Position numbers and translations under genes: made by a program | Notes under the pieces: generated by a model | What the model was told of the DNA's origin: nothing | The model's input: only the letters and a program-made list of their open reading frames with translations | Database searches by the model: none | Part shown: one piece after another, positions 1 to 11,630 of the stretch | Layout: each line of letters starts with the position of its first letter | Numbering within the stretch: the first letter of the stretch is position 1 | Assembly (NCBI GenBank): GCA_963931865.1 | Contig: OZ007513.1 | Coordinates: 8,168,157 to 8,232,156, forward strand | Direction of reading: 5' to 3' | Source of the DNA: Axinella damicornis | Lineage: Eukaryota > Porifera > Demospongiae > Axinellida > Axinellidae | Length of the DNA stretch: 64,000 bases

Positions 1-860
1 GACAGGATGGTCGAGCAAGGTTGGCAGCTACATGTAGGCCAGCTACGACAGTGTCACCAACATTCATGCATACATAATTGCCTATTGCAGAGCTGCACTA
101 ACAACTGCACATGCAAGTGACACGTCATGACTTGGGGAACCATCTGAACAACACGTGTCCAAACTGCCAATACCAGTGTCGTCACTGTAAAGATACAGGA
201 ACACAGTCTGTGATGAGCACCACTCATCTTTACACATGTCCAAAGCTCACAGTCCCCTGCCCCATGAGCTGAGATCGCATTGCTGCTCAACAATTAGCCA
301 ACATTAATCATTTTAACTATTGAAGTCATTCAGAAGTCCTAACTGTAGTGTTAATTGCTTCAGCTTCACTTTACCGATCTTGTATGAACTTCTGCTTTGT
401 GAAACCATAGTAATCCAAATTTCACATCTGACAATGTGTGAACTTTTAATTGCTTCTGGAACCACAGTGATCTAAATTTCTTCCCAGTGATATAACTTTC
501 AACTTAGATAGTTGAAACGTAGATACTTGCAGAGCACTTACTATGTGATTTAGATACCATGGTGAACATCATAAGGAATTACTAAAGCGAGGTACTGAAT
601 CATCACACCCATCTCAGCTCACTCCATCTGAGTGGATTTGCTGGGGATCAAGATGCAGTGTGTCCTGAATATGACAGCTAATGGAGAGGACATAGGCATT
701 TAGGACATTCGAAGTCTTTCCCTTTAAGTTATCGGGAATCCTAGCTATGAACACCAATGGCACTGCTATGTCCAGTATGCATATGATTTGTGATGAATTC
801 GTCCTGCTCCTCGGTCGTTTCAATGCCGATTTTACTGTGGTGGGGGCAAAGCCAACCAGG
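1..860. other. No recognised gene
   Basis: Only short chance open frames are visible on either strand. I see no conserved protein motif, splice-bounded exon or repeat that I can name in this stretch. Confidence 0.4.
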
Positions 861-1783
861 TACAGTGCAACAGAGCAAGAGAGCAAAACTTTTGAAATGT
901 CTCAGATTTTACAATAAAGCCATCCTGTCATGTTATTTAGGCATAAAATGATGTATACCACTGTTAGCTGAATGAACACTGCTTACACAGGAGGTTCCAG
1001 CTTCTTGGTATACCTGCCATACTTAAGAAACGCCACTGACACGTCAGCAAATTTTCGTGACGTCACATATTCTGCCCAGAAGCGCTCTCATGAATTCCAG
1101 GAAGCTCTTATTGCCAGCAGGAGTACTTGAATCACAACAGCGGACCTGCCTCGAAGCCATTTTCAAGTGAATCGCGCTAACGGTAAGTGCCGTGGCTGTA
1201 CTTATATAAACACCGATGACATCACAGAAGGTATGCCCGCCCATGACACGTCACTAAAATGGCTGCAAGTTTACAGTTTCCACTCAGAAGCGCTTTCATA
1301 CAAGGTTCTTGTTCCAAGAAAAGTACTTGAAGCAAAACTATAATCTATCTCAAAGGCATTTTTGCTAAAGTTTTGTGGCTATCCTATGCTAAACACTTTT
1401 GCTCCTATGCTATCCTATGCTAAACACTTTTGCTCCTAAAAAAAACAGTTTTTGTGGGTTTTCCTGACAGTGCTTGGGACAGTGCCTGTTGACTACCTTC
1501 CAAATAAACTTCAATGTGAAGGCAACTTTCATATAGCATCTGCGCTCTTATCTTCCAGTAACAGGCTTTTGCCATGCTAAACACTTTTTCTGAATGTGGT
1601 GACTGTTGGCAGCCATATTGGTGAGGGGACATCACGTGACACTTAATTAATTTAGCGGAAGCATAACAAGTGATGTGTCTCTCCTTTTATGTACTTTGTA
1701 AACACATTTGATGTTTGTGTCAAGCACTACAGTTAAAAGTTTCTAAAATCAAAAGTTTTGCTCTCTTGCTCTGTTGCACTGTA
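861..1783. mobile_element. Non-autonomous TA-flanked inverted-repeat element (Tc1/mariner-like)
   Basis: A perfect 35-bp inverted repeat occupies 861-895 and 1749-1783. If the outer TA on each side is the target duplication, the element is 863-1781 and its ends read CAGTGCAACAGAGC, the CAGT start and TA target typical of Tc1/mariner elements. No transposase frame lies inside, so it is non-autonomous. The interior contains an imperfect direct repeat (about 1037-1240 and 1243-1380) and a 31-bp tandem duplication. Superfamily assignment is inferred from the ends alone. Confidence 0.7.
1381..1438. repeat. 31-bp tandem duplication
   Basis: Two copies of a 31-bp unit beginning ATCCTATGCTAAACAC lie head to tail at 1381 and 1412, inside the inverted-repeat element. 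Confidence 0.8.
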
Positions 1784-2087
1784 AATGATTGCACAAACTT
1801 GCCAGCAGACTCGGCGAAATCACTCCCGAAGCTGCAAGTTCAGCTTGTCTGCTACTCTCCATGTCACAAATCTCTGAATGCAGAGCTTTACTAGGACAGT
1901 TAGGGATACCGTGACCTCGTCTCTCCTTAGTTCAGAAACCCTTGTGGTCAGGATGAGAACGACGCCTCCAGATCTCCTGCATTATGTCAACTGGTTTTGG
2001 GATTAATTTCGAGTATGTCTTGTTTGCTAGTAAGTGGAAATGTGTATGTTGCCAGCGAGGTGCACTACTACCGCGAGTGTACATAGT

Positions 2088-2245
2088 TATCACTTTCATT
2101 GTTAAAATTAACACAACTGTGAAAGTCACAGAATTTCCTGATATGTGTATTAGTAGAATTCATGATGATTAAAACGTGCATGTAAACAAAATGCCCAATG
2201 CCATGTAAAGTATTGTATTGTACGGTATTTTCATCGTCACGGTAT
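2088..2245. repeat. Dispersed repeat R1, copy a
   Basis: This block shares segments such as TTTCCTGATATGTGTA and AATGCCCAATGCCAT with blocks near 6676-6965, 7048-7160, 7222-7480, 12785-12945 and 13770-14090. The copies are diverged by substitutions and small gaps. No coding frame is conserved among them, so this is an old interspersed repeat of unknown class. Confidence 0.7.
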
Positions 2246-2429
2246 TGTACAGGCTCATGCAGTACAAATGGAATCTAAGTGGAATGCTAGACGTTCCAGC
2301 ATTGCAATGATAAGAGCATTGAAAATTAAAATCCACTTTCCAAAATGGAAGGTGGGGCAGTAGTGACGACAAATACATAACTGTATAAGCTGGAAACATG
2401 CAACTAAGCACTGAAGTGTGTACACTGAA

Positions 2430-2545
2430 AAATGTCGTACAAAGTGCACTTAGAGCAGTTAATTGTGGCAGGAGTCCAGAAGTGTGATGTTCCGTGTCTT
2501 CAACTGCTGTTGTCAGGGGAAGGATAATGATGATGTCTATCTTGA
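2430..2545. repeat. Dispersed repeat R2, copy a
   Basis: About 110 bp here is closely repeated at 7478-7585; the shared core includes AGAGCAGTTAATTGTGGCAG. In both places R2 follows an R1 copy, so R1 and R2 may be parts of one larger repeat. Confidence 0.7.
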
Positions 2546-2606
2546 CTACTTCTGTGTCCCTGCCTAGCTGCTGGATAATCACCACTGCGTTGACTACTGA
2601 TGCATA

Positions 2607-2840
2607 TCATAATGAACACAGGTTGGGGGCGATCCCATCATTAACAGATTTGCCGGCTGGTGACGATAATTCCACAATCGATCTGAACGTGTTTACCTGG
2701 TGCGGTTTGGGGACCAAGCCCAGGGGGCTTGTGTGGAGCAATTGCCTCAGGCAGGTTGGGAGAGGGCCATGTAACCTGCCAGCCTTGATTTGTGCGGAGA
2801 TGCGTTCCAGCACCACCTCCGGGTTTGAGCATGCGGATGG
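2607..2840 (-). pseudogene. DIRS-like reverse transcriptase fragment
   Basis: The minus-strand frame reads a run containing GRLHGPL, then SPLGLVPKP, FRSIVELSSPAGKSVNDGI. This resembles the N-terminal block of reverse transcriptases of DIRS/tyrosine-recombinase retrotransposons (SPLGVVPK followed by FRLIHHLS and SVNDGI). Only about 75 residues survive; the catalytic YxDD region is absent and no recombinase is seen nearby. The call rests on motif memory only. Confidence 0.5.
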
Positions 2841-2867
2841 GTGGTTGGGAGTCTGCAGCATGTCGGC

Positions 2868-2960
2868 CAATCCAGCTGGTGGTGGGGGTGGTGGCTGTCG
2901 TGGTGGTCTTGGCTGCTGTGGTGGTGGGTGGTAGGGTGCGGTTGGGGAGTCGTGACTCAC
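2868..2960 (+). repeat. G-rich GGT/GGTGG tract
   Basis: A low-complexity run of GGTGGT-type repeats on the plus strand. The proline-rich open frames it creates on the minus strand are probably compositional and not a protein. The runs of G could form quadruplex structures. Confidence 0.6.
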
Positions 2961-2999
2961 CAGGGGAATGGTGATGGTGTGGCACTTTTTGAGATGTCG

Positions 3000-5900
3000 T
3001 AGGTACCCCTGAGCACGGACCCTTGCACGCTTGATGGCATTGTGCTGGCTAGAGTCGGCACTCAGGGTAGGTCACTTGGTAGGAGTCCGGATCTTGGCAG
3101 TGGGGACAGTGGAACAGGGTAGCCACCCCACCTCCCTCCTCAAAAACAACTGGATCAAAATATCCACCGTCAGAGGGAGGATTAACTTGAGACGTTGCCC
3201 TGACAGTTGAAAGCTGGAGGCTTTGCTGCACCTCGTGTATATGCTCACGTGACCCCTCACCCGATCTGAGTGCATATAATGCCGACTCCACCCGGGGGGG
3301 AGTGGCCCCCTTGATTATCAACATTGTTTAAATCTCATTTGTAATGTTGGTGTTGGCATGATAAAATGTACAATACATTACCCCAATTTTCTGTCTCGCT
3401 TTCTTGCACATAGTTGACACTTGCATAGAACAGCTCAGTGAAGAAGTAATCCAGACACCTACGTACGTAGGTACTTGTAAGACTCAACTTTTTCTAACGG
3501 AGAGCTATTTACAGTTAGTGGCGTACTAGGTAAAGGTAGCTGTGTCTTTCTCGAGATGATCATAATAATTATTTGCATTTCTTAGTTGAATTTCAGAAGA
3601 TTATTATCTGTCCAATTACATAGTTTGTCAGCATCAGTTTGAAGTAAGCGGTAGTCAGCAGCGGTATATGTGTTCACGGATGTTTGAAAACGATTCCGCC
3701 CTATGTAAGACTAGCAACTGGAGGAAGTGAAGACTTGCGGATGGCAAGGTGCTTTTGTCGGAGAATAGTTACTCGCGTTCTTTTGCAGTGCCTCTCTCCT
3801 TCACAAATGCATCCCCTGAGCTGAATCGAAATAATGCTGTAGTGACCTGATTCCTGTGATAGGTTTAAAGTGCTCATGGAGAAAACATACCTAGTCATCC
3901 TTTGCAAGAACTGGTAAGGCCACTGCAAATCTGATTCTTCATTTCACGGGGCCTGACCGACAATGAATTTCCCCCTAAAAATTACATCATCTGAGTTGCA
4001 CATGACCTAACATGTACACATACGCGTGTACGCTCTCGTGAAAATGGCTGTGAGTTTTGCCTGGCCCAGTTTCTCCGTACGGTGTTGCTCAACCGTTGTG
4101 ATAAGCAGGAAGTCAAACACGTATGGAGAGATCCTGGAAAAGCTGGATCCTTAGTTTGTGTAAATAATGACTTGAGTCAAATTAATAAGTCACCCAATCC
4201 AGCTATGGTGGAACCCCCACAGCTGTAAGTAGATGCGTATCACCTGCTGTTCTTACTGGAGAGGTGCAAGATAAAGGCAGTATGTGGGGCCATACATGGA
4301 GGACCTCAATAGGGTCGGTAGATTGATTTAAAAATAAATAATAAACTAAGGAATTTGATATGTCATCAAGGATCCACTTTTTCAACAAGTGAATTCAATA
4401 CACCATTGTGATCGCTACCATACACAAATGTATAAAACCAAATGCTGAAACTGGTCTTGATGGTGGAGATACAAGCACTTTTGTTTTCCCGTCGGCCACC
4501 ATTGCTCAAGCGCTCCCTGCAGCGTTGCTTTAAATTTACTGAAGAGGCACTATACAGCAGTGACTTCATTGATAGCTGAGGCAGTCACTGTGTTCCCATG
4601 GCAGATTTTGGACGTCTCCTTGTAAAAAAGACTTTCCCTTGCCCTTCCCCTTCTGTATATTTTTCTCCTCTTCCTCCAGCGATACACATTAAACAGCTGC
4701 AAGCTTGCTGAAAGTTTGCCACAAGCTTGCTTCCAGCTATTTCAAGAAAACTTACTGGTGGCTTCCCATAAGCTTGCTGTGTACTTGAGGCATGTCTGCT
4801 ATATATAACTGCCCCTCTATAATTAGATGCATGCACACTTGGAGAGCATGAGGGAATAGATAATAATACATGGGCAAAAACACAGCAAAGCACAATACGA
4901 GTTACTGAAGTTATGCAGCTGTAACTTTTGGTCGGATATGCATGGGCAAGTTTGTCATTTGCCTGTCTAACTAGGTACTCGGCCCTCTCTGACGGAAACT
5001 TGCTGGGGACATAACCTAAAATAGAATAAAGGTACAGTAATGTAATTCATCTGAATATTAACAAGATCTGTACCCATATGTCGCAGTCCCAAGGTTTTTT
5101 TTTGCACAGTTGTCAGTAATGAGCACATGTGTATGCAAAAACAACAATATTATGAAGAACAGATACAACTAAAAACATGAGTGAAAAACATGTTAATCAA
5201 TAGGGTGTCCAGCACCTATAAACAGCAAAGTACAAAAACATGGTTGTGCAGAATACAAAACAAGTAACAAATAGTAATTACAGCAGGGAGATACATAAAG
5301 GTATAAGCACTGGTATTAATGCGTGGCTGCAGCCAGGCCTGCCCCATCCTCCATGCCGATTCCCCTCCCCAGGTAGAACACAAACATTATTCCGTTACAG
5401 AAGAGGATATTTCAGTGGTTTTACAGCCGGTGACGTCAAACGCAGCCGCTCTATAAAGGGTTGCTTGCATCACTAGTCTAGTTGTGCCCCCCAAACCTCA
5501 TCACCGACTTCCCTTCCTCACGTTAAAGCTTGGCGTTATCATGGTCTAGTTCGGACTTGAGTACTTACAAACAATTGGCAAACTCTCTTGTATTGACAGA
5601 AAGAAAGCAGTAGATGTAAATGTTGGACCAAGAGACCAGCTTAAAACATATGCAGCTGAAAAATCTCACTCCACGAAGATTAACTAACTATCAGCTATTC
5701 AATTTTGACAATTTAAAATTCAATGTACAAAATCAGAATGATGTCAATTCAAATTTGATGTCCAATGCTGAAGGTATAGATGAACGATAAGTGTGCCTGT
5801 CTTCGGTTACTGGAGGATGTCACGAATCGCAGACAGCAAATCGTCCAACCCATGGAGCCTGATTGTCTTCCGACAGGAAGGAAGTATGCACTTATTTTAA

Positions 5901-6590
5901 ATTTTACTGTATGAATGATGACAATTTGATTTGCGTATTTATTCTAGAATCAAAATTTAGTCAAAAAGCTGAATGCTACCATGCATTGCAATGTTGTCAC
6001 CCTCTCAGTGATTACAAGTATCATTATGCATCAGGCCAACACCTCCTAGTGAGAACAGGTATAACAATGAAGAACAAAAAATCATTGTTCCGTACCTACT
6101 GTTCCAAGTGAACATTCAATGTAAATTTTGAGCAAGTTGTTCTGTCAGCTGGAAGAATAATTGAAGACCACCCTCAAACAATTGTGTGCGACCATTGCTG
6201 ATCTCATGGAAGATAATGGCAAAGTCAGGGTAGGCACTGTAGTATCGCCTGTCTCTCTCAGCAAGTAGCTCGGGATGTGGTCCCTGCCAAACAGGCTGAA
6301 AAGGGTGAGGTTTCCTCCTATTGCCTCAAATTGTTGAGTGGCCTCATCAAACGTTGGAATGTCCTGAGAACTTACTGGCTGAGTGTGACTGTTAACTGAT
6401 GCCAGTCTGTTTGGTACCCCTTTGCCTATGATTGTGTAAAAGATCCTGACATGAAATCCCCTGATAATTATTATGATAATCACAGTACAAAATATATAGG
6501 AGGCACACACGAATGAAGTTCGTCCAATGCATGCCCATGGGAGGCAAATTAATAGCTATGTGCTTCACCCACCACACCCCCAAAGGACGG
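3000..6590. other. Long stretch with no recognised gene
   Basis: The open frames here are short, have no motif I recognise and are not bounded by convincing splice sites. A sequence near 4440-4510 belongs to a dispersed repeat that recurs near 55290-55370 and 60900-60985. Confidence 0.35.
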
Positions 6591-6596
6591 ATCGTA

Positions 6597-6621
6597 CCCC
6601 CCCCCCCCCCCCCCCCCCCCC
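6597..6621 (+). repeat. 25-bp poly(C) tract
   Basis: Twenty-five consecutive C residues. It is one of six C or G homopolymer runs of at least 18 bp in this window. Confidence 0.9.
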
Positions 6622-6675
6622 TCCCATTGTCGTATTATTATGCTCCACCCCACCACGCCCACCCACATCCCGTCT

Positions 6676-7480
6676 TTAGTTATCACTTTCATCATAAAAA
6701 TTAACGCAAACTGTGAAAGTTGACAGACTTTCCTGATATGTGTAGTGGAAAGATCTGTATGGCAGTGAAGCAGAATTCATAATGGTGCTGCTGCGGCAGG
6801 ACACGTATACAAAATATGATGCAATATGTTCACGATCAGGAGAGCCATGTGACGAAACTATGCCAATTCACGACAGCAACAGTGATCCTGCCTTTCTTTG
6901 CACACTGTTTGTAGCACAAAGAAATGCCCAATTCCATATAAGGTATTGCACCAGTCTCAGCAAGTAAACAGAAACTAACCAGAAGTGTAATGGAATTAAC
7001 TTTCCCACAAGGATAGGGGCTCCTTGAAGTTGCTGAAGGAGGAACTACAGTGTATAGCAGTGAAGCAGAATTCATGATGATTAGAATGTGCATGTAAACA
7101 AATGCCCAATGCCATATAAGGCTCAGTGAGCAAGTAAACAGAAACTAAGCAGATAATTGTAATGGAATTAGCTTTCCCACAAGGTGTACTGAAGGTTCTG
7201 TGCAGAGGAACTATAGCTGCTCTATTACAATGAAGCAGAATTCATAATGATTAGAAGGTGCATGTAAACCAAATGCCCTATAAGGTATTTGTACCAGGCT
7301 CAGTGCTATGTAAATACATCGAAAAGCAAGTCTCCATGAACATTGGTAACCATGATGGTACCTCGCGTGGAAATTACTGGTTAGGAACCTCGTGTGATTC
7401 CAACATAGCCCAAATCGGGAGCCATTAAATGGTAGAGATTTAAAATAACGGAAGTGGTTGGACCAACCAAAAACTGAAGT
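6676..7480. repeat. Dispersed repeat R1, three copies in direct order
   Basis: Three R1 copies follow one another (about 6676-6965, 7048-7160 and 7222-7480). The shared landmarks are GAAGCAGAATTCATAATG, AATGCCCAATGCCATAT and AGGCTCAGTG. The last copy extends into a segment that is also present at 13930-14080. Confidence 0.7.
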
Positions 7481-7585
7481 GTGTACACCGAAAGTGCACT
7501 TAGAGCAGTTAATTGTGGCAGGAGTCCAGAAGTGTGATGTTCCATGTCTTCAGCTGCTGTTGTTAGGGAAAGGGTAATGATGATG
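7478..7585. repeat. Dispersed repeat R2, copy b
   Basis: Near-identical to 2430-2545, including the core GTCCAGAAGTGTGATGTTCC. It directly follows an R1 copy, as does the other R2. Confidence 0.7.
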
Positions 7586-7995
7586 TAATGATGATGTCAA
7601 AGAATTGCTCTGGGGTTGATGCGAGCTGTTCACGGATAAGAGTGCGGTGCAAAAATGAGTGTCACAGATTGAACAAATAGGGGTCTTGAAACCAAATGTG
7701 GTAGTTCTGGAGCAGAATGGGTTCCAGGTGGGCGAATCGGGGTGGAGGTAGGCACTATTCTTCTCATTACTCTTCTGACCTCGAGCAATACCTGTGAGCC
7801 ATCTGCGGTTGTCATGAGGACAAACTTGTTTTATGTACACAAACTCCACTGAGCAGGGAGCCATCCCGTGTGAGTGGACTAGTGGAGTTAGGCGATATTC
7901 GATTTCTTCTTTGACTCCATCCACAATGAGGACTTTCTTGTATATAGCTGATCGAGCAGTTCCCTTCGCAAGCTGAATGTCATAGTAGAGAAAGT
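7550..7995 (-). pseudogene. T-box-like coding fragment
   Basis: The minus-strand frame contains DNRRWLTGIARGQ, then LHPDSPTW, then a Cys-rich stretch and ALLSVNSSHQP. In T-box DNA-binding domains a conserved R-W segment precedes HPDSP, and a later segment reads LNSLHKYQPR, so the order fits loosely. Other T-box hallmarks (the GTEM motif and the KLTNN motif) are not visible. About 100 bp at 7885-7990 recurs at 14365-14470, so this is repetitive and probably dead. An unrelated protein containing HPDSP is also possible. Confidence 0.3.
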
Positions 7996-7999
7996 CATG

Positions 8000-9095
8000 A
8001 TGCTACTTGACGTTTTGCTAAGACTGTGCAACATTGTCTTCTGATGTACTGTTCATGTGTCAGCTGAGTCCAGTAGTAATGTGGATAAGAGAGGAGGTGG
8101 CTCCCATATTTCTGTGAATTTCGCTGCAAATGATATTGTGAAGTCACATAATTTGACCTCTGCAGTATAGCATGCTTGGGTTCAAAGTTGCCTTTTGTAC
8201 TCCTGTTTGGGAAGTGGACAGTCATTACACAAGTGAATAGTCATGCGGATTTTATTCGCAGACAACGTCACATTTCTGGTGTCAAAATAGAGGACAGAAG
8301 CGGTATCAGCAGCTGAGTTCTCTTCCCTCTCTACTCCATCTCTGATCATTCCTATGGATAGCAAACGTGGATCAGGGAGTGTAGAGGTACAGATGTACTG
8401 ATACAAGACGATGAATAGACCTACAGGGGAGATTTGTGGTAATAGTTGTAAACATTATTGACCAGTGATCCTTCCACGAAATTTGGAGGAGCTTCATAAG
8501 ATGGACTACCACCCAGCAAAGGAAGTGTGCGCCTCCCCATGCGAAGGGTCTGGTTCCAAGACTACATACGTATGCTCCTGCTACATACAGGGTCTGCAGA
8601 GGCTGAAGATACGTACGTAAGTGCTTACGTTGTTAAGGGAGTACGCACCAACAACAGGCACAGCAATATGAAATTTTCTCTCCATTATGTGGTGGTATTT
8701 TGGTATTCGCATCACAGCAATGCCCTAATGAAACTGTCGCTGATGCATCTCGCTGCTGACGTTCAAATTACTTAGGAGTGTTTGTTACGCACCCTGGGTT
8801 GTCAAATGTGACTGCACCTCCTCATTTTTATTTTATTTTACTCGCCTACATGGCTGACATATGTACATACACATTCAGAACCAAAACCTGGAGAGAGAAC
8901 ACTAAGCAACATGCTTCCTCACTCTTCTAGTGTGCTGGGATTGACAGCTGGCTGTGGTGGGTATGGCATAGTGCACAAACGCCTCTCCTCTCTTCCTTCT
9001 GTCTGCTCAAAGATAGCCGTCTCCTGCTGCTCTTGGCTTCACCATTTGTTCCTTTCAATGGACTGATGTGTCCATCTTACTGAGCAGCATCTTCC
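8000..9095. other. No recognised gene
   Basis: Only short unsupported frames are visible on both strands; I see no motif and no convincing exon. Confidence 0.35.
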
Positions 9096-9099
9096 TATC

Positions 9100-9170
9100 C
9101 CGATTTGATATATGTCTGTGTCTGGTGAGAAAATAAACTTCTCTCTACCACTGGAATTCATGTTAATACA
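9100..9170 (-). pseudogene. Fragment of unnamed protein with SPDTD motif
   Basis: The minus strand reads SSGREKFIFSPDTDIYQIG. Nearly the same peptide is encoded at about 14640-14715, where it reads SSGTEKFIFSPDTDIYQIR. Two dispersed relics of the same unnamed protein are therefore present. I cannot assign a function. Confidence 0.4.
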
Positions 9171-9179
9171 TAGTTATCA

Positions 9180-9445
9180 TGCCGTCATGACTCCCACTCA
9201 TCCCTGCTTGGGCTGTTGGACCCAGAAGCAAAATGTTTCCTCGTACTCTGTCTGTGTGATGCATAGTTTGTGAAGCACGCCGATAGTAAAAACACATGTT
9301 GATGTTGTCTTGTATCTCAACAGCTGAGCTGTCATGCATGTTAATATCATACTGTCATGGCTCCCACTCATCCCTGCTTCGGTTGTCGGACCCAGCGTCA
9401 GAATAAAGTAAAATGTTTGCTCATACTCTGTCTGGGTGCGTACTT
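9180..9445. repeat. Direct repeat pair
   Basis: A segment beginning CCCACTCATCCCTGCTT occurs at about 9191-9260 and again at 9361-9440 with small insertions, giving an imperfect direct duplication about 170 bp apart. Confidence 0.6.
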
Positions 9446-10300
9446 ATCCACCTCACCAAACTGCATTGGTTGTTCTGACCGGTCTTCTAATCTAGCCCGA
9501 TTTTCTTGGCGAGCATCCCTTACCAGGACCCCCGACCAGTTTCTGATGCACAATTTATATGGAACACATGTCCAGACAATCGAAGGGCTTCTTTCGAAAT
9601 TATTGGGATCGTTGGGGTCATTACACCTACAACCCACCTCACTCTGCTTGCAGACAGGCAAAAGTCTGGACTGCACCTATCATGGTGGCCAAAGCAATGG
9701 TAGGGGCCATTTTGGAGGTCTCGTTCAAGCAACTTCACGGCTTTGGTCATATCTTGCTCCTTGCTTCTCATCTTTATGGCACAGCAAGCAGCACTGGTGT
9801 GTCAGCTGCACATTTCTGTATAAGCCCTCCCCTATCTTTGTAGGAGGATTTTTCTTGCACTAATTTCTCCAAACCAGTGCGGTAACACTTGCAGGAGTGG
9901 TTAGCACATTCCAACTTGTTCATTATACCTTCCCCACACTCTGGATCAGCATTGGGTACACCGAACTGTCTCCATCCTCCACAAACCTGATATACCTTCC
10001 CCACACTTCTGGATCAGCATTGGACTGAACTGTCTCCATCCCCCACAAACCTGATATACCTGACACAATGCACCACTTCTGCCTGGTTGGGAATTGTATC
10101 AGGCTCCTGCAAATACGACTCATCCCAGTTCTTGTAGCGCGCGTGCTTCTCCAATGGAGTTCCCAGGGTGCAGGCCTTTCACATTTATTTCGCACTCCAA
10201 TGTACAACAGCTTTTCAGTTGCCTTACCGATTATGCCTACCCCTGACTTGGCATTGTAACAGTGGTTGTGTGAGTGCTTACTCCAGCCTCCATCCAATTC
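9398..10300 (-). pseudogene. Decayed Mutator-like transposase-domain gene
   Basis: Read on the minus strand, the first piece (from 10297) is MDGGWSKHSHNHCYN, then SGVGIIGKATEKLLYIG and VRNKC. It is followed by GDGDSSV and, in another frame, ECANHSCKCYRTGL and YKDRGGL, then NGPYHCFGHHDRCSPDFC. This order (D-G-W-x-K-R, GK-T-K-L-HIGVRNK, ECANH-x-CK-CYR, H-F-x-DH--C--FC) matches the Mutator-like transposase domain family common in invertebrate genomes. The pieces lie in different frames with stops, and a 67-bp tandem duplication interrupts the GDGDSS region, so it cannot make an intact protein. No terminal repeats were found around it. Confidence 0.65.
9924..10054. repeat. 67-bp tandem duplication inside Mutator-like relic
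   Basis: Two imperfect copies of a unit starting TATACCTTCCCCACAC lie at 9924-9990 and 9991-10054. Each encodes the same VEDGDSSV or VGDGDSSV-like peptide on the minus strand, so the duplication is internal to the former coding sequence. Confidence 0.8.
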
Positions 10301-11310
10301 AGTACTAATACGTAGCTAGCTTCTCAAGTTTAGCAATTCATCTTAAGATGATATGATCTGATGATGATTATCCCATCTTCCAGTCATAACGTGTGCTCAC
10401 TGCTAGACAGGACTGTCATTCCAAACTCTAAGTATTCACTTGGAGGCGTAGAAGGCCTGGAATGAGGCTAATAGATTACCAGTGTTCTCAGTACATTTTA
10501 CCTGGCTGCAGGAAGCCACTTGAGAAATATACAGTATTCCATCAGGACTGGTTTTCTCAACTTCAACCGATTTCTGACCATTCACACATTCTGACATCTT
10601 GACAATGAGATGTGAGATGGCAGTCAGTACAGTCTAGTTAACTTGATCATAGTTCATTGCCCTTTGAACTCAACTTTCACCACCCTCTGCTGAAGAGTGT
10701 GCTGCTTACTCTAGCTTAAGCTGTGCCCTGCATCATCATTTTGGATTTGAGAGTTTCAAGCCTGGACAACTTGAAGCTCTTCTACCTGTTCATAGTTCCT
10801 TGCAAGTAGTTGAGCAACAGAAGGTGGCTCAGGAGGTGACTGTGTGACTGGCACTAACCCTAACGGCAAGGATGACGGACTCGCACCCACTAGCTGAGGA
10901 GGTGGCTGGGGATGAGAGGAGACTGGAGGGGCTTTCCAGGTAATTCTGGTGTAGTAGCAGTTCCTCTCACAACCAGCTCTTTTCCTTTCTGTCTGCGGAA
11001 ACGCTGCTTTGAGCTGTGTGTATAGCACTTATGTTGAACTGGTTATGTAACTTGTCATGAACTCAGAGAATTTTATTCGCTTCTCAGGCGGAGCTTCTTC
11101 CAGATTATCATGTAGCCTGATTGGCAAAATTAATAGTACAACTATGCTATGGTATGATGATCACTAACCATTCAATCTTTTCCTCATCCCCGGCCCCATC
11201 AGCCATAATGGACTAAATCATGAGCTCCTCTCTGGTCAAAGTGAACACGCAAGCTATTATCTGAACTTATAAATTTGCACTATAGTGTTTTGTACAACTG
11301 CTGATTCCTT
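10300..11310. other. No recognised gene
   Basis: A minus-strand open frame at 10756-11028 is proline-rich near its middle but carries no motif I recognise. Near 10460-10475 is a single GAATGAGGCTA-type end like those of the TAGCCTC elements, without a partner. Confidence 0.35.
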
Positions 11311-11319
11311 GCATCCTGT

Positions 11320-11630
11320 GTATACATGTTGATAGACTCATGTTTGTATACAATCATAATTTAGACGTGTTGATACGACTCATGTTTGTATACAATTGGA
11401 TCCTGTGTATATGTGTTGATATAGCCTCATTCCGTCTCGGACCTGGGAACGAGGCTAGTGGTGATACAACTCCAATTGGAGCCTAGCTGTGTATTACGTG
11501 TTGATACGACTCGTGTTTACATCTAGGATCCTGTGTATTACGTGTTGATACGACTCGTGTTTACATCTATATCTCTTCGTGTATGCGTGTTGATACAACT
11601 CTTGTTTACAATCATAATCTAGGACGCTGT
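11320..11630. repeat. Minisatellite, period about 42-44 bp
   Basis: About five to six diverged units share GTTGATACGACTC followed by TGTTTACATC or TGTTTGTATAC. Unit starts fall near 11330, 11371, 11414, 11500, 11543 and 11587. One unit is interrupted by a 36-bp inverted-repeat insertion at 11422-11457. Confidence 0.75.
11422..11457. mobile_element. 36-bp miniature TAGCCTC element with 9-bp target duplication
   Basis: The insert begins TAGCCTCATTCC and ends GGGAACGAGGCTA, an inverted repeat. It is flanked by GTGTTGATA (11413-11421) and GTGGTGATA (11458-11466), a 9-bp duplication with one mismatch. It sits inside a minisatellite unit, which makes the insertion boundaries clear. See the related elements at 38125, 39781, 57767 and 60193. 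Confidence 0.7.

Noticed and set aside
2607..2985. Proline-rich open frames on the minus strand
   Set aside because: They arise from the GGT-rich tract on the other strand; only the part resembling reverse transcriptase was kept.
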